Positions 42,440 to 51,687 of a stretch of DNA of 64,000 nucleotides are shown piece by piece (the stretch's first letter is position 1; each line of letters begins with the position of its first letter). Location of the stretch: assembly GCF_900110925.1 (NCBI RefSeq), contig NZ_FOFP01000010.1:144133-208132 (forward strand), given 5' to 3'. A program made the translations under genes and the position numbers. This DNA comes from Pseudomonas cuatrocienegasensis (GTDB lineage Bacteria; Pseudomonadota; Gammaproteobacteria; Pseudomonadales; Pseudomonadaceae). The notes below the pieces were generated by a model. The model was not told where the DNA came from, ran no database searches, and saw only the letters and a program-made list of their open reading frames with translations.

Positions 42440-44180
42440 ACCCGTCCACTCCATCCTTGACGACCAAGATATCTTCCATAATCAGGTACTGCAGGTCGGA
42501 GCCGTAAAACATGTTCAACGCATCAGTCGGTGAGCAAATCATCGGCTCGCCGCGGCGGTTCAGCGAGGTGTTCAGCGAGACGCCGTTGCCGGTGAGTTTT
42601 TCCAGCTCCAGCATCATGTCGTAGTAACGCGGGTTGTACTCGCGTTTGAGCACCTGGGCGCGAGAGGTGCCATCCTCGTGCACCACTTCGCTGACGCGGG
42701 TCTTCCACTCTTCGTTGACCTCGAAGGTGAAGGTCATGAACGGACTCGGATGGTCGACCTTGAGCATCTGCGGCCCAACCGTGTCGAGCATCGACGGGCA
42801 GAAGGGGCGCCAGCGCTCACGGAACTTGATCTGCTCATTGATGCGGTCGGCCACGCCCGGAATGCTCGGGCAACCGATGATCGAGCGGCCACCCAAGGCG
42901 CGCGGGCCGAACTCCATACGGCCTTGGAACCAGGCCACGGGGTTACCGTCGACCATGATCTTGGCGATGCGCTGCGGCATATCGTCGATCTGCTGCCATT
43001 TCGGCGCATTCGGGTGGCGCGCGCAGGCGGCAATGACGTCTTCGTTGGAGTAGGCAGGGCCAAGGTAGACGTGCTCCATCTTCTCCACCGGCACGCCGCG
43101 CTTGTGCGACACATAGGCAGCGGCGCCGACCGAGGTACCGGCGTCGCCGGAGGCCGGCTGGACGAACAGTTCCTTGACGTCGTCGCGGGCGATGATCTTC
43201 TGGTTGAGCTTGACGTTCAGTGCGCAGCCGCCGGCGAAGGCGATCTTCCCGGTTTCGCGGATGATGTCGCCCAGGTAATGCTCCATCATCTGCAGGGCGA
43301 GCGTCTCGAACAGCGCCTGCATGCTCGCGGCGTAATGGATGTAGGGATCGTCGGCGATATCGCCTTCACGCTTGGGACCCAGCCACTCGATCAGTTTCGG
43401 CGAGAAGTAGAAGCCCTTGCCCTTTTCCTTGTAGCGGCGCAGACCAATAACGTTGGCATAGTCGGTGTTGATCACCAGTTCGCCATTTTCGAATTTGGCC
43501 AGGCGCGAGAAGTCGTACTTACTGGCGTCGCCATAGGGCGCCATGCCCATGACCTTGAACTCGCCGTCGAGCATTTCGAAGCCGAGGAACTCGGTGATCG
43601 CGCCATACAGGCCGCCGAGGGAGTCGGGATCAAAGAACTCCTTGATCTTGTGGATCTTGCCGTTCTCGCCATAACCGAAAAAGGTGGTGGCGTACTCACC
43701 CTTGCCGTCGATGCCCATGATCGCGGTCTTCTCGGTAAAGCCTGAGCAGTGGTAAGCACTGGAGGCGTGGGCCAGGTGGTGCTCGACCGGTTCGATCTTG
43801 ATCTTCTTGGGATCGAAACCCAGTTGCTCCAGGCACCAGACGATCTTCTTGCGATAGCGCTTATAGCGACGGTTACCCATAAGGATCGCGTCGAGGGCGC
43901 GGTCCGGCGCGTACCAGTAGCGCTTGGCGTAGTGCCAGCGAGCCTTGCCAAACAGGCTGATTGGCGCAAAGGGAATGGCCACTACATCGACATCCGAGGG
44001 CTTGATGCCGGCCTGTTCCAGGCAGAACTTGGCCGACTCGTAGGGCATGCGGTTCTTCGCGTGCTTGTCGCGCACAAAGCGCTCTTCTTCGGCTGCCGCG
44101 ATCAACTTGCCGTCGATATACAGGGCCGCAGACGGGTCGTGACTAAGGGCGCCGGACAGGCCGAGAATGGTCAGTGCCAC
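42426..44180 (-). CDS. LPS core carbamoyltransferase (NodU/CmcH family, PA5005-like)
   Basis: A 584-residue enzyme of the carbamoyltransferase family, which uses carbamoyl phosphate and ATP. The HHLAHASSAY block (134-143), which holds metal and carbamoyl-adenylate ligands, and the C-terminal RWRPFCPSML region with GEPMICSPTDAL are intact. In P. aeruginosa this gene carbamoylates inner-core heptose II. GTG start with AGAGG eight bases ahead. It has its own promoter-like region upstream with a perfect TATAAT. Confidence 0.92.
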   Translation of the reverse strand: MALTILGLSGALSHDPSAALYIDGKLIAAAEEERFVRDKHAKNRMPYESAKFCLEQAGIKPSDVDVVAIPFAPISLFGKARWHYAKRYWYAPDRALDAILMGNRRYKRYRKKIVWCLEQLGFDPKKIKIEPVEHHLAHASSAYHCSGFTEKTAIMGIDGKGEYATTFFGYGENGKIHKIKEFFDPDSLGGLYGAITEFLGFEMLDGEFKVMGMAPYGDASKYDFSRLAKFENGELVINTDYANVIGLRRYKEKGKGFYFSPKLIEWLGPKREGDIADDPYIHYAASMQALFETLALQMMEHYLGDIIRETGKIAFAGGCALNVKLNQKIIARDDVKELFVQPASGDAGTSVGAAAYVSHKRGVPVEKMEHVYLGPAYSNEDVIAACARHPNAPKWQQIDDMPQRIAKIMVDGNPVAWFQGRMEFGPRALGGRSIIGCPSIPGVADRINEQIKFRERWRPFCPSMLDTVGPQMLKVDHPSPFMTFTFEVNEEWKTRVSEVVHEDGTSRAQVLKREYNPRYYDMMLELEKLTGNGVSLNTSLNRRGEPMICSPTDALNMFYGSDLQYLIMEDILVVKDGVDGYAPS

Positions 44181-44273
44181 TTACATACCTCTTGGGAAGC
44201 GTTGACCGCTAGGCGATCAGAGTGAGCGGGGGATGCATTGGATGGCCGCGACCACGCGGACCGGCACACCCTG

Positions 44274-44338
44274 CAAGTGCAAAATAGACAAGCATTATAG
44301 CGAGGCGGCTCTCGGCCAGGTATCGCCACTTGCACTTG
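44274..44338 (-). promoter_or_regulatory. promoter region of the carbamoyltransferase gene, flanked by inverted arms
   Basis: On the minus strand a perfect TATAAT (44299-44294) lies about 115 bases before the start. No strong -35 is found. Two nine-base arms, CAAGTGCAA at 44274-44282 and TTGCACTTG at 44330-44338, are exact inverted repeats around it, placed near -45 and +10. They could bind a repressor or fold in the DNA. Confidence 0.5.
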
Positions 44339-44363
44339 GCTGCTTACGGGCACGGATGCTCCA

Positions 44364-45263
44364 TTAGTCGATTACCACGTCCAACGCTTCATGGACTCGG
44401 TTAAAGGCGGCTCTGAAAGACTCGGATATCTCAACCTTCAGCTCTTCGATATCAAGCGGGGCTGGCGCCCAATCGATCTCGCGGGCGAGCCGCTTATTGC
44501 GCAGACGCGCCAGCCAGCCATGCTCGTGCACGTAATGGATGCCTACCAGATCGTCGATCAACTTGACCCGGTAATCATCCCTGCGCGCGTCGTCATAGAG
44601 AAACACCACGGGGATCCCCATGGCGATGCAGGGCATGGCGCAGTGAATCTTCGAGGTGATCACCAGCGAGGCGCGCTCGCGATACTGCTTGAGCAGCTCC
44701 GCAGCCATGGCCTGCTTGAGCGCTGTATCGGTAATCGGCAACCGCACCTTGGCCTGATCGACCACGATAGCGCGCTTGCGCAAGGCCGCTGGCACCGCAT
44801 AACGCGCAGTGGGGCTGACGCCGACCATGAAGACCTGCCCCTTGCTGGGCGCAGTGGTACGCCGCGGCAGGGTCAGGGTCACGCAACGGCTGTAGTAGGT
44901 TTGCACGCCATGCTCGGCCAGCAGCGCCTGAGTGCCACGATCACGACAGCCAATGGGCTGCCACTGCTTGAGGTAGGCGATACCCGCGGGTGAGCAGATT
45001 ACTGGCTGGGCCTGTGGCGTGACATGAAAGGCGAAAAACACTGGCCGTACCGCTGGCGAAGGCGGCCAATGCGCACTGTTCATAAAAAAACCGTTGAGCG
45101 GGACGGTGCAGGGCTGCTCAACCGCGTCCAGCGCCTCCCGCGAGACATAGCCGTCAACCTGCGGCACCAGATGACTAACCGCCAAGGTCTGGATGTCGTC
45201 CCCCAGGTTGGCAAAACGTTCGAAGACCTCGCCGGTATATTCCAACAGACAGATACGCGTCAT
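44364..45263 (-). CDS. polysaccharide pyruvyl transferase family protein
   Basis: A 299-residue protein of the PF04230 type, which moves pyruvate from phosphoenolpyruvate to a sugar as a ketal. Visible family blocks are NLGDDIQTLAVS near the N-terminus and SLVITSKIHCAMPCIAMGIPVVFL near the C-terminus, where the His is catalytic. Its ATG overlaps the PP-loop gene stop (ATGA), so the two proteins are probably made together. A pyruvylated core or O-unit sugar is inferred. Confidence 0.78.
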   Translation of the reverse strand: MTRICLLEYTGEVFERFANLGDDIQTLAVSHLVPQVDGYVSREALDAVEQPCTVPLNGFFMNSAHWPPSPAVRPVFFAFHVTPQAQPVICSPAGIAYLKQWQPIGCRDRGTQALLAEHGVQTYYSRCVTLTLPRRTTAPSKGQVFMVGVSPTARYAVPAALRKRAIVVDQAKVRLPITDTALKQAMAAELLKQYRERASLVITSKIHCAMPCIAMGIPVVFLYDDARRDDYRVKLIDDLVGIHYVHEHGWLARLRNKRLAREIDWAPAPLDIEELKVEISESFRAAFNRVHEALDVVID

Positions 45264-46405
45264 GCCGCCCCCGTGAATTTTCGGGCAAGACGCAGCCAGC
45301 GCTTGCGCCACTTGGCCAGGCGCAGCCGTAACCGGTTATGCAGATGAGAGCGCGCGAGCAAGTTCTGCCAGGCCCGCCCAACGGGGGTCTCGAGCTTGCC
45401 GTGCTGCTCCAGCAAACGTAGATTTTCCCGGGCGAATATTTTCAGCGACTCGTCATAAAGCACCAGCGCCAGAATCTGTTCGGCATCCAGCCGCTGAGGG
45501 AAGGTCGCACTCTGCTCCAGCACGCCAACGGCATAGAGCGAGGTCATGGTGCGCAAACACTTCTCGCAGACTCCACAGTTGTAGGCGCCTTCGACCCGCT
45601 CCCAGCAAACCCGCAGGTGCTGCAACGCCAAGGCCGAGCCCGACAGCGCGACTACCTTGTCGACGCGCCCTGCTTCACAGCCGTCATGCACCACTTGCAG
45701 GTCTTCGTCGGAGAACAGGGGGTCGGTCAGCGGATGAGAGGCCCAGGGGCTCAGGTCGGCCTGAGCAAAAGATGAAGGCACATAGAGGCGATCCAGATAG
45801 CCGGCCAGGTGGCGCGCTACCGTACCCAGACCATAGCCATGGCTGTGCAGCCCCCAACGACCAAAATCGCGAAACAGGCGGATAGCATTGCTCTCGACCT
45901 CGATAAAGCGCACACCGGTAGCCGCCTCGATCGAGCGGCCCATGGCACTGACGGCCTCTCGCCTTGGCCAGTCCTTGAGACCGACGTCATAGCCGTGCAC
46001 AAAAATCAGGTCGGTGATGTGCTCGCGGTGCTTGAGAAAGCTGTAGAAGGAATCCACTCCTCCCGTGAAAAAACAGCCAACCCGCCCGGCAGGCAGCGCG
46101 ATCGGCTCTGCAAGGGCGTCAGCCCGAAACTCGACCGACTGGTAACGATCGAACCATTGGCAGAATATGCCCATCAGTTGCTGTTGATTCTGCAGAAATG
46201 TCGGAGAGAGCGTGCCGCTGATATGCAGGTCATACCCGGTATCCATCGCCGCAAGCGCACTCAGCGCCAATGCGGCATCAGCCCCCGAACGCAGCGGTGC
46301 CCGTGCACAGGCGAAGTAAACCTGGTAATGCCTGGAACCAACCGCAATGTCATAGGTGAGGCGATCTTCATCGCCATGCCCCGTCTGGACCTCAATCGTC
46401 GTCAT
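45260..46405 (-). CDS. PP-loop ATP-pyrophosphatase-like protein (QueC-like) in the LPS locus
   Basis: A 381-residue protein. Residues 113-119 (FTGGVDS) form a PP-loop that normally binds ATP for adenylation, and Cys267, Cys277, Cys280 and Cys283 make a zinc ribbon (CGVCEKC) like that of QueC. It is not QueC itself: the N-terminal about 105 residues are extra and the setting is an LPS operon. By analogy it might adenylate a carboxylate for amide, nitrile or ester formation. No family name is offered. ATG at 46405 is preferred over a TTG two codons earlier. Confidence 0.7.
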   Translation of the reverse strand: MTTIEVQTGHGDEDRLTYDIAVGSRHYQVYFACARAPLRSGADAALALSALAAMDTGYDLHISGTLSPTFLQNQQQLMGIFCQWFDRYQSVEFRADALAEPIALPAGRVGCFFTGGVDSFYSFLKHREHITDLIFVHGYDVGLKDWPRREAVSAMGRSIEAATGVRFIEVESNAIRLFRDFGRWGLHSHGYGLGTVARHLAGYLDRLYVPSSFAQADLSPWASHPLTDPLFSDEDLQVVHDGCEAGRVDKVVALSGSALALQHLRVCWERVEGAYNCGVCEKCLRTMTSLYAVGVLEQSATFPQRLDAEQILALVLYDESLKIFARENLRLLEQHGKLETPVGRAWQNLLARSHLHNRLRLRLAKWRKRWLRLARKFTGAA

Positions 46406-46448
46406 TACCAACCCCGGTGTAGCTGATTTTATTGTTATCGCCGCTGGT

Positions 46449-47375
46449 CTAGTGCAGTAACAGCCGCATGACTTTTGACAGGTAGCCCCAACGCAATGCC
46501 CGCCTTGGTGCCAAGGTGAACGCCTGCTTGTAGTACTGCAGCGCCTCAGGTTTGCGCCCTGCCTGGTAACAGCGCCGGAACATCGACAAACGACATTGTG
46601 CCAGATACATACAACGCCAGCGCTGCAGGGCTGACGGCAGATGATGAAAGACCGCCTCGACCATCAGTTCACAATGATCGGGCTCCAGTACTGGCCCGTG
46701 CCGCAGGCTTTTCGGATGTTTATGAATCAACACCAGCGGTGTCTCGATCAGCGCCACTGCTGGACTCATCAGCATAAAGGCGAACACTGCGATGTCTTCC
46801 CCCTGGCGCAACCCGACCGGATAGGGGCGCTGCGCGACGCGCTCGCGACGGAATACCGAGCAGCCGTGGCTAATCGCGATGCGCTTGTCGAACAGCAAGT
46901 CCTGTAGCCGCTGCTCGGCCGTTACAGCGAGACGGCCGGGCCGGTGCATACGGCGACGACCATCGGGACGGCAACTGATATGGCCACCAAGCAAAAAGTC
47001 AGTCTCCGGCGCTGCCTGCAGGTGCGCCAGAACCCGTACCAAAGCATCAGGCAGCAGCTCATCGTCGGCATCGACAAACATCACCCATTCGCCACACGCC
47101 AGCGCGAGCCCCTGGTTACGCGCCGCCGAAGGGCCCTGATTAGCCTGCCGCAGATACCCTGCTCGGCCCTTGATCGGCGTATCGCGTAACACCTGCGCCG
47201 TGGCATCGGTGGAGCCATCATCAATGACGACTAACTCGCAAGCGGATGAAAGCTGCACGCTGGCTGCCGCCAACGCACGCGGCAACAAGTGCGCGTAGTT
47301 ATAGGTCGGAATAATGATACTCAGACGTATCGTTGCGGGCGCCAACGCCAGCCAATCATCCTCAATCGACTGCAT
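46449..47375 (-). CDS. family 2 glycosyltransferase
   Basis: A 308-residue GT-A transferase. LSIIIPTYNYAHLLPRAL at about 18-35, the ELVVIDDGSTDAT block and the metal motif DADDE (about 100) are typical of GT2. The C-terminal third is basic and may sit on the membrane. AGAGG precedes the ATG at 47375. It lies between the PP-loop gene and the tandem kinase gene. Sugar donor unknown. Confidence 0.85.
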   Translation of the reverse strand: MQSIEDDWLALAPATIRLSIIIPTYNYAHLLPRALAAASVQLSSACELVVIDDGSTDATAQVLRDTPIKGRAGYLRQANQGPSAARNQGLALACGEWVMFVDADDELLPDALVRVLAHLQAAPETDFLLGGHISCRPDGRRRMHRPGRLAVTAEQRLQDLLFDKRIAISHGCSVFRRERVAQRPYPVGLRQGEDIAVFAFMLMSPAVALIETPLVLIHKHPKSLRHGPVLEPDHCELMVEAVFHHLPSALQRWRCMYLAQCRLSMFRRCYQAGRKPEALQYYKQAFTLAPRRALRWGYLSKVMRLLLH

Positions 47376-47448
47376 CGGCAACCTCTATGACCCTGAGGGT
47401 GGCTGTACTGAACGACGATAAAACGCGGTGCAGCCACATGGGTATGCC

Positions 47449-48879
47449 TCAGGGCATCGGCAGATTGTGCTCGAACCAATTGGCAAGCGGGCTTGAGCTC
47501 GGCCAATTACGGATAAAACGCGCCCGGTCAGCAAGCGCAGCACGCTGCCAGCTCGAATGGCGGCGATGCACACACAGTGCATCCAGATCGATCAGCGCAA
47601 TGCGGCCATTGTCCCAGAGTAGATTGGTGGCCTTGAGGTCGCCATGGCTGATCCGCGCCGCGCCCAGTTGGCTGAACAGTTGGCAAAGCGCCTCGCCAAC
47701 AGCCGCAGCCGGCGGCTCACCACCGTCATGGCCGAGCAGTTGGAACAGGTCGTATCCCTCACTATAGGCATTGATCAGATAGGCGCGCTCGCGCAGCCAG
47801 AAGCGGCGCCGTTCGATGACCGCCACCGGTGCCGGTGTGGCGATACCGATCTGTGTCAGGTGATGCCCGGCAACCCAGCTATGCCAGGCGCGGCTCGGCC
47901 GCCAGCAGCGCTTAAGCCAATGAAGGAAGTTCTTGATGTTGTAGCGCTTGATCACCCAGATTTGCCCACCCGCCTCGATACGCGCCACGGTCGCCGAGCC
48001 GCCTTGCTTGAGCGACTGACCTGCGGCAATCGCACCATCAGGATCAGCCAATACCGGCGCCAATGCATCCAGCGTATCGCGGCGCACGGCACGCAGCAGC
48101 GATGCCCCTCGCTCGACCGCGAACAGACTGCAGTCGCGGGCGATCTTGCGCAGGTAATCGCGCAGACGCCAGCGTCGCACTGCTGCGATCTCCTCGAGCA
48201 GCGCCTCCAGCGGCAGCGCATGCTCACCATTGACCAGCAGGTAATGCACCAGCAGCTCTTCGATAAAGGGCTCCAGGGACGCGGGCAGTTGCGCGAAGAA
48301 CGTCCCCAGGTTGGCCAGCACTCGCTCGCGTGACAGCGCCTGCCCCGGCGCCTCGACACGCACGCCACCGCCGTCGACCACATACAGCCGCCCGGCATGG
48401 CGCATCAGGTTGTCCAGATGCAGGTCATCCTGCCACAGGCCAGCGCGGTGCAACTGGGCGATGGCGCCCAGAGCTTCGCCCAGGACCTGCTGCTGGGCAT
48501 CACTGCAAGGCGCCTCATATGCGACGGCAGCCCAGGCCTCAGCCAGGCTCTGCGCGCCGTCGAGGTAGTCAAACAGCAGCCAGGCGCCCTGAGCACTTTC
48601 TGCAGCCGTAAGCAGAGCCGGCGTGTCCACGCCCTGGGCAGACAGGGCTAATGCCCCCTGCTGTTCGCGCTGGAACTGACGCGCCGCCCGCGGCCCGACC
48701 AGCAGCTTGGCCAGCACCGCCTGCCCCTGCCACTGTGCCTGCGCGACATACCGCTGCCCCGGCAACACGCGCAGCCAGCGGCTGATCTGCAGCACGCCGT
48801 CCTCGCTGCCTTCAGCCAATTGCAAGGTCATCGGCAAGGCCGGTGAACGCCCGGCACGGACCAGTTCAGCAAGGGTCAT
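47449..48879 (-). CDS. tandem LPS core kinase (PA5006-like)
   Basis: A 476-residue protein with two kinase-like domains. Domain 1 (about 25-245) has loop QDDLHLDN (150-157) and Asp169 in YVVDGGG. Domain 2 (about 255-460) has Lys311 (VIKRY), loop HGDLKATN (Asp414, Asn419) and Asp431 in ALIDLDAL. Both retain catalytic and metal residues, so both may act, on two core positions or on each other's product. The arrangement matches P. aeruginosa PA5006. AGGA nine bases before the ATG. The 145 bp gap to the next gene shows nothing clear. Confidence 0.82.
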   Translation of the reverse strand: MTLAELVRAGRSPALPMTLQLAEGSEDGVLQISRWLRVLPGQRYVAQAQWQGQAVLAKLLVGPRAARQFQREQQGALALSAQGVDTPALLTAAESAQGAWLLFDYLDGAQSLAEAWAAVAYEAPCSDAQQQVLGEALGAIAQLHRAGLWQDDLHLDNLMRHAGRLYVVDGGGVRVEAPGQALSRERVLANLGTFFAQLPASLEPFIEELLVHYLLVNGEHALPLEALLEEIAAVRRWRLRDYLRKIARDCSLFAVERGASLLRAVRRDTLDALAPVLADPDGAIAAGQSLKQGGSATVARIEAGGQIWVIKRYNIKNFLHWLKRCWRPSRAWHSWVAGHHLTQIGIATPAPVAVIERRRFWLRERAYLINAYSEGYDLFQLLGHDGGEPPAAAVGEALCQLFSQLGAARISHGDLKATNLLWDNGRIALIDLDALCVHRRHSSWQRAALADRARFIRNWPSSSPLANWFEHNLPMP

Positions 48880-49024
48880 ATACAACGTTCCTGATTAGTC
48901 CTGAGTGGCAACTGCCCCACATGATTCACGCCAACAGCGCACGCAGGCGGCAACTTGCGCGAAGCGCCTTTGGGCCGCACATAACGCTGTAATAGCGCCT
49001 CACTTGGGGTCGCACGATACATCG

Positions 49025-49759
49025 TCATTCGCGCCCTTCGAAGTAATGCAACATTTGCCTGATGCACGCTTTGTCGGCTGCGTTCAGCCGCGCGCGCTTG
49101 CAGTAGGCCAGATAAAAACGCAGGCGCTGAGTACGCGACAGTTGGTACTTGGCCACTTTGTCCAGGCAGGCCAGGTCCTTGACGATACGATGGCGCAGCA
49201 GCGGCCCCCACCAGAAGGTGCCAGTCGGGCAGTCGATCAGGTACAACCGCCCTTCCTCATCGACCAGCAGGTTGCGCCATTTCAAATCATTGTGAGTGAA
49301 GTGGTGGTCGTGCAGGACCCGCGTCGCCGCCGCGAGCTGATCACTCACCCGCGCCACCCAAGCGCGATCGCGCAGGCGCAGGTCGTCTTTATTCGCCAGT
49401 TGCGCAAGGTCTTCGGTACCAAGCAGCTCCTGAGTAATCAGCGCGCCGCGCACGAAAGAGCCAGCCTGGCGCTCTAGCCCATGCGCCACAATCGGCGCAG
49501 TGGGAATACCCCAGCGCTCGAAGTGCCGCAGATTCTGCCACTCCGCCTTGACGCGCGGACGCCCGACAAAACGCCGCAGGCCCTTGCCCGCACCGTGGTA
49601 GCGCTTGATGTAATAACGAATTCCGCCCAGCTCTACACGAAGCACCTCGGACAAGGGGTCGGAGGTAATCCGCTCGCCCTGAAGGGCAAAAACGGCATCC
49701 AGGGAACCAAACTCAGCCTTGCGCTCCGAGTATTCCGGGAAGAGCGACCACTCGGCCAT
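49025..49759 (-). CDS. wapP: LPS core heptose kinase (WapP-like)
   Basis: A 244-residue kinase of the LPS kinase family. Lys52 (YIKRYH), catalytic loop HNDLKWRN (Asp158, Asn163) and Asp176 (YLIDC) are all present. Its start codon overlaps the stop of the GT9-like gene by one base (TGATG). Size and sequence style agree with WapP (PA5008), which phosphorylates inner-core heptose. Confidence 0.8.
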   Translation of the reverse strand: MAEWSLFPEYSERKAEFGSLDAVFALQGERITSDPLSEVLRVELGGIRYYIKRYHGAGKGLRRFVGRPRVKAEWQNLRHFERWGIPTAPIVAHGLERQAGSFVRGALITQELLGTEDLAQLANKDDLRLRDRAWVARVSDQLAAATRVLHDHHFTHNDLKWRNLLVDEEGRLYLIDCPTGTFWWGPLLRHRIVKDLACLDKVAKYQLSRTQRLRFYLAYCKRARLNAADKACIRQMLHYFEGRE

Positions 49760-50724
49760 CAGCGCGCGCCTCCCAGCCGGGACGTAATACGCCAGAGCGG
49801 AACGAAGGGGCGCCACACATAACGGCCCAACATCTTGAAGCTCAAGAGCGGCGCTAATACCTGATTGTTCTCATTGAAACCGGGGCGCCAGACAAAATCT
49901 GCCTGTTTGCGAGTGACGGTGAAGCTACGCAGCCCCATTAGAGAACCAAGATGGCCACCTCCCGAATCGTTGCTCACGACAACCGAGCAAGTGCTCAAGT
50001 AATCCATCAATCCACGGATATCAGCGAATGTATGCACAGGAAAATCAGCATACATCTGTTTCAGTGGCTCCTGCTCATGCGGCATACCTACAAACTCGAC
50101 CAACCAACCTTTTGCCAGAAGGCGTCGCGCCAACCAGCTAAACCCCATGGGGGCGTAGTTCTTTTTTAGATGGGGCGTGGTCGGGAATATCGCCACACGC
50201 CGGCGCGACTCAGGGCAGTTAACAAAACGACGAAGTGCCATGGGTTGCCGGGCATGAAGACCGTAGACACTGGATGCATATTCCTCGACCCACTGCACCA
50301 TATTCAAGCCTGAGCGCGACTGCAGACAAAGTGCGCGGCTCGCGCCTGGCAGGGTGTGCTCCCCTACTCGCACTGCACGCCCATCGACTTCAAGGCGAGA
50401 GGAGATTTTTTTGGCGGTAACGAAGGCAATATTGCTGCGTTCCAGAAGCGCAGTTACGCGCGAGGCATCCTGGGTCAGCCAGTTGATGTAACTGACGACC
50501 AAGTCACTGCTTTCGGACAACGCTATTAAATCCACGCAATCGCTGGGGTCTACCTGCAACCAGTCGAAATACTCCCGGGCCGGGAACAAAGTATTGCTGA
50601 CAAAACGTACGCGCGCGCCTGCCAAATTGAACAACCAGGCCAGATGCAGATAAATAGTCACGTCACCCAAGGCGGGGCACGGAACAATAGTTACGCACCT
50701 GTCCCGCCAATCCATTTGCGTCAT
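49759..50724 (-). CDS. divergent GT9 (heptosyltransferase-like) protein
   Basis: A 321-residue protein. The VTIVPCPALGDVTIYLH start and the C-terminal VVSNDSGGGHLGSLMG resemble GT9 heptosyltransferases, but the usual donor-site NDSGPMHLAAA is changed, so the donor may not be ADP-heptose. It is inserted between waaP and wapP, a place where P. aeruginosa has wapQ. GAGG six bases before the ATG at 50724 supports this start over ones at 50739 (ATG) and 50760 (GTG). Its sequence is less GC-rich than the waa genes. Confidence 0.68.
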   Translation of the reverse strand: MTQMDWRDRCVTIVPCPALGDVTIYLHLAWLFNLAGARVRFVSNTLFPAREYFDWLQVDPSDCVDLIALSESSDLVVSYINWLTQDASRVTALLERSNIAFVTAKKISSRLEVDGRAVRVGEHTLPGASRALCLQSRSGLNMVQWVEEYASSVYGLHARQPMALRRFVNCPESRRRVAIFPTTPHLKKNYAPMGFSWLARRLLAKGWLVEFVGMPHEQEPLKQMYADFPVHTFADIRGLMDYLSTCSVVVSNDSGGGHLGSLMGLRSFTVTRKQADFVWRPGFNENNQVLAPLLSFKMLGRYVWRPFVPLWRITSRLGGAR

Positions 50725-50853
50725 ATCAACCTCGTGCATCACAACGCATCCCCTTACCACTGCTTGCGTCGGTTAAGTTTTTCAGCCCTGCGTATCAACC
50801 CGCCCAATGAAGTTGCCGAATAAACTGATATAGCCTCTTTCATCAGGCGCTAC

Positions 50854-51687
50854 TCACTCATGCACGGCCCCCGGGGCGTACTTGCGGGCATAGCGCTGCA
50901 GGAGCTTATCGGCCCGCCGCTGCAGCCAGGCCAGCAGACGTGCTTCGTCGCGCAGCAACTGGCGCAGCGGACGGGGGCTACCGGCGGCCTGGAAATAGGC
51001 GCGCAGAAAACGCAGGCGGTCGCCACGGGTCAGGCCGATATGCAGGGCGGAGAAGTACAGCCCGGCCAGGTCCTTATTGCGCCAGCGACGCGGCACCTGG
51101 GCACGCACCTGAGCGCGGTGCAGGTCGATCAGTGACAGGCGCAGATTATCCGCGGTCACCGGCGTGTCGGTGTGCAGGAGGAAATGGCAGATATAACAGT
51201 CGCGGTGGTTGACCCCGGCGCGGTGCATGGTGCCGGTCATGCGCGCGACTTCATCGATCAGCGCGCGCTTGAGTCGCGGCGCCGGCGCTTGCTCGGCCCA
51301 GCCCAGGGTCAATTGCTCAAGGTCGGTGGTCGGCGCCAACTCTTCGGTGACGATAAACGAGTGCTGCATGGCCGGATTGTTGCCGCGCTCGCCGTAGGCC
51401 ACCGCGGTCATGGTCGGTACGCCGGCCTGCTGCAGCCGTTCGATCGCCCGCCACTCCTGGCCGGCACCGAGCACGGGCAGGCGCAGGCTGGCGAGGTTCT
51501 TGACGATCTCGCCCCAGCCGATGCCACGGTGGATCTTGACGAAATAGCCGCGCCCATCGACTTCGGTGCGCAGCGTGCGGCGGCCTTCCAGCTCGCGGTA
51601 GACCTGGCCCTGCAACGCCTCGACGGCGACGAAAGGATCCTGGCCAGCCCACAGGCTCTGGAAAGGCTCTTTGAGAATCAGGGTCAT
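50854..51687 (-). CDS. waaP: LPS core heptose(I) kinase WaaP
   Basis: A 277-residue kinase that phosphorylates heptose I of the inner core, essential in P. aeruginosa. Lys51 (FVKIHRG), loop NHRDCYICHF with Asp163, and Asp188 (SLIDLHRAQ) are intact. The start overlaps the waaG stop (ATGA). The next gene begins 129 bp on, so the operon may be broken here. Confidence 0.95.
   Translation of the reverse strand: MTLILKEPFQSLWAGQDPFVAVEALQGQVYRELEGRRTLRTEVDGRGYFVKIHRGIGWGEIVKNLASLRLPVLGAGQEWRAIERLQQAGVPTMTAVAYGERGNNPAMQHSFIVTEELAPTTDLEQLTLGWAEQAPAPRLKRALIDEVARMTGTMHRAGVNHRDCYICHFLLHTDTPVTADNLRLSLIDLHRAQVRAQVPRRWRNKDLAGLYFSALHIGLTRGDRLRFLRAYFQAAGSPRPLRQLLRDEARLLAWLQRRADKLLQRYARKYAPGAVHE

Noticed and set aside
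47300..48900. Capsule or toxin-type kinase system in the tandem-kinase gene
   Set aside because: Position and length fit the known LPS core PA5006 family, so no new system is needed to explain it.
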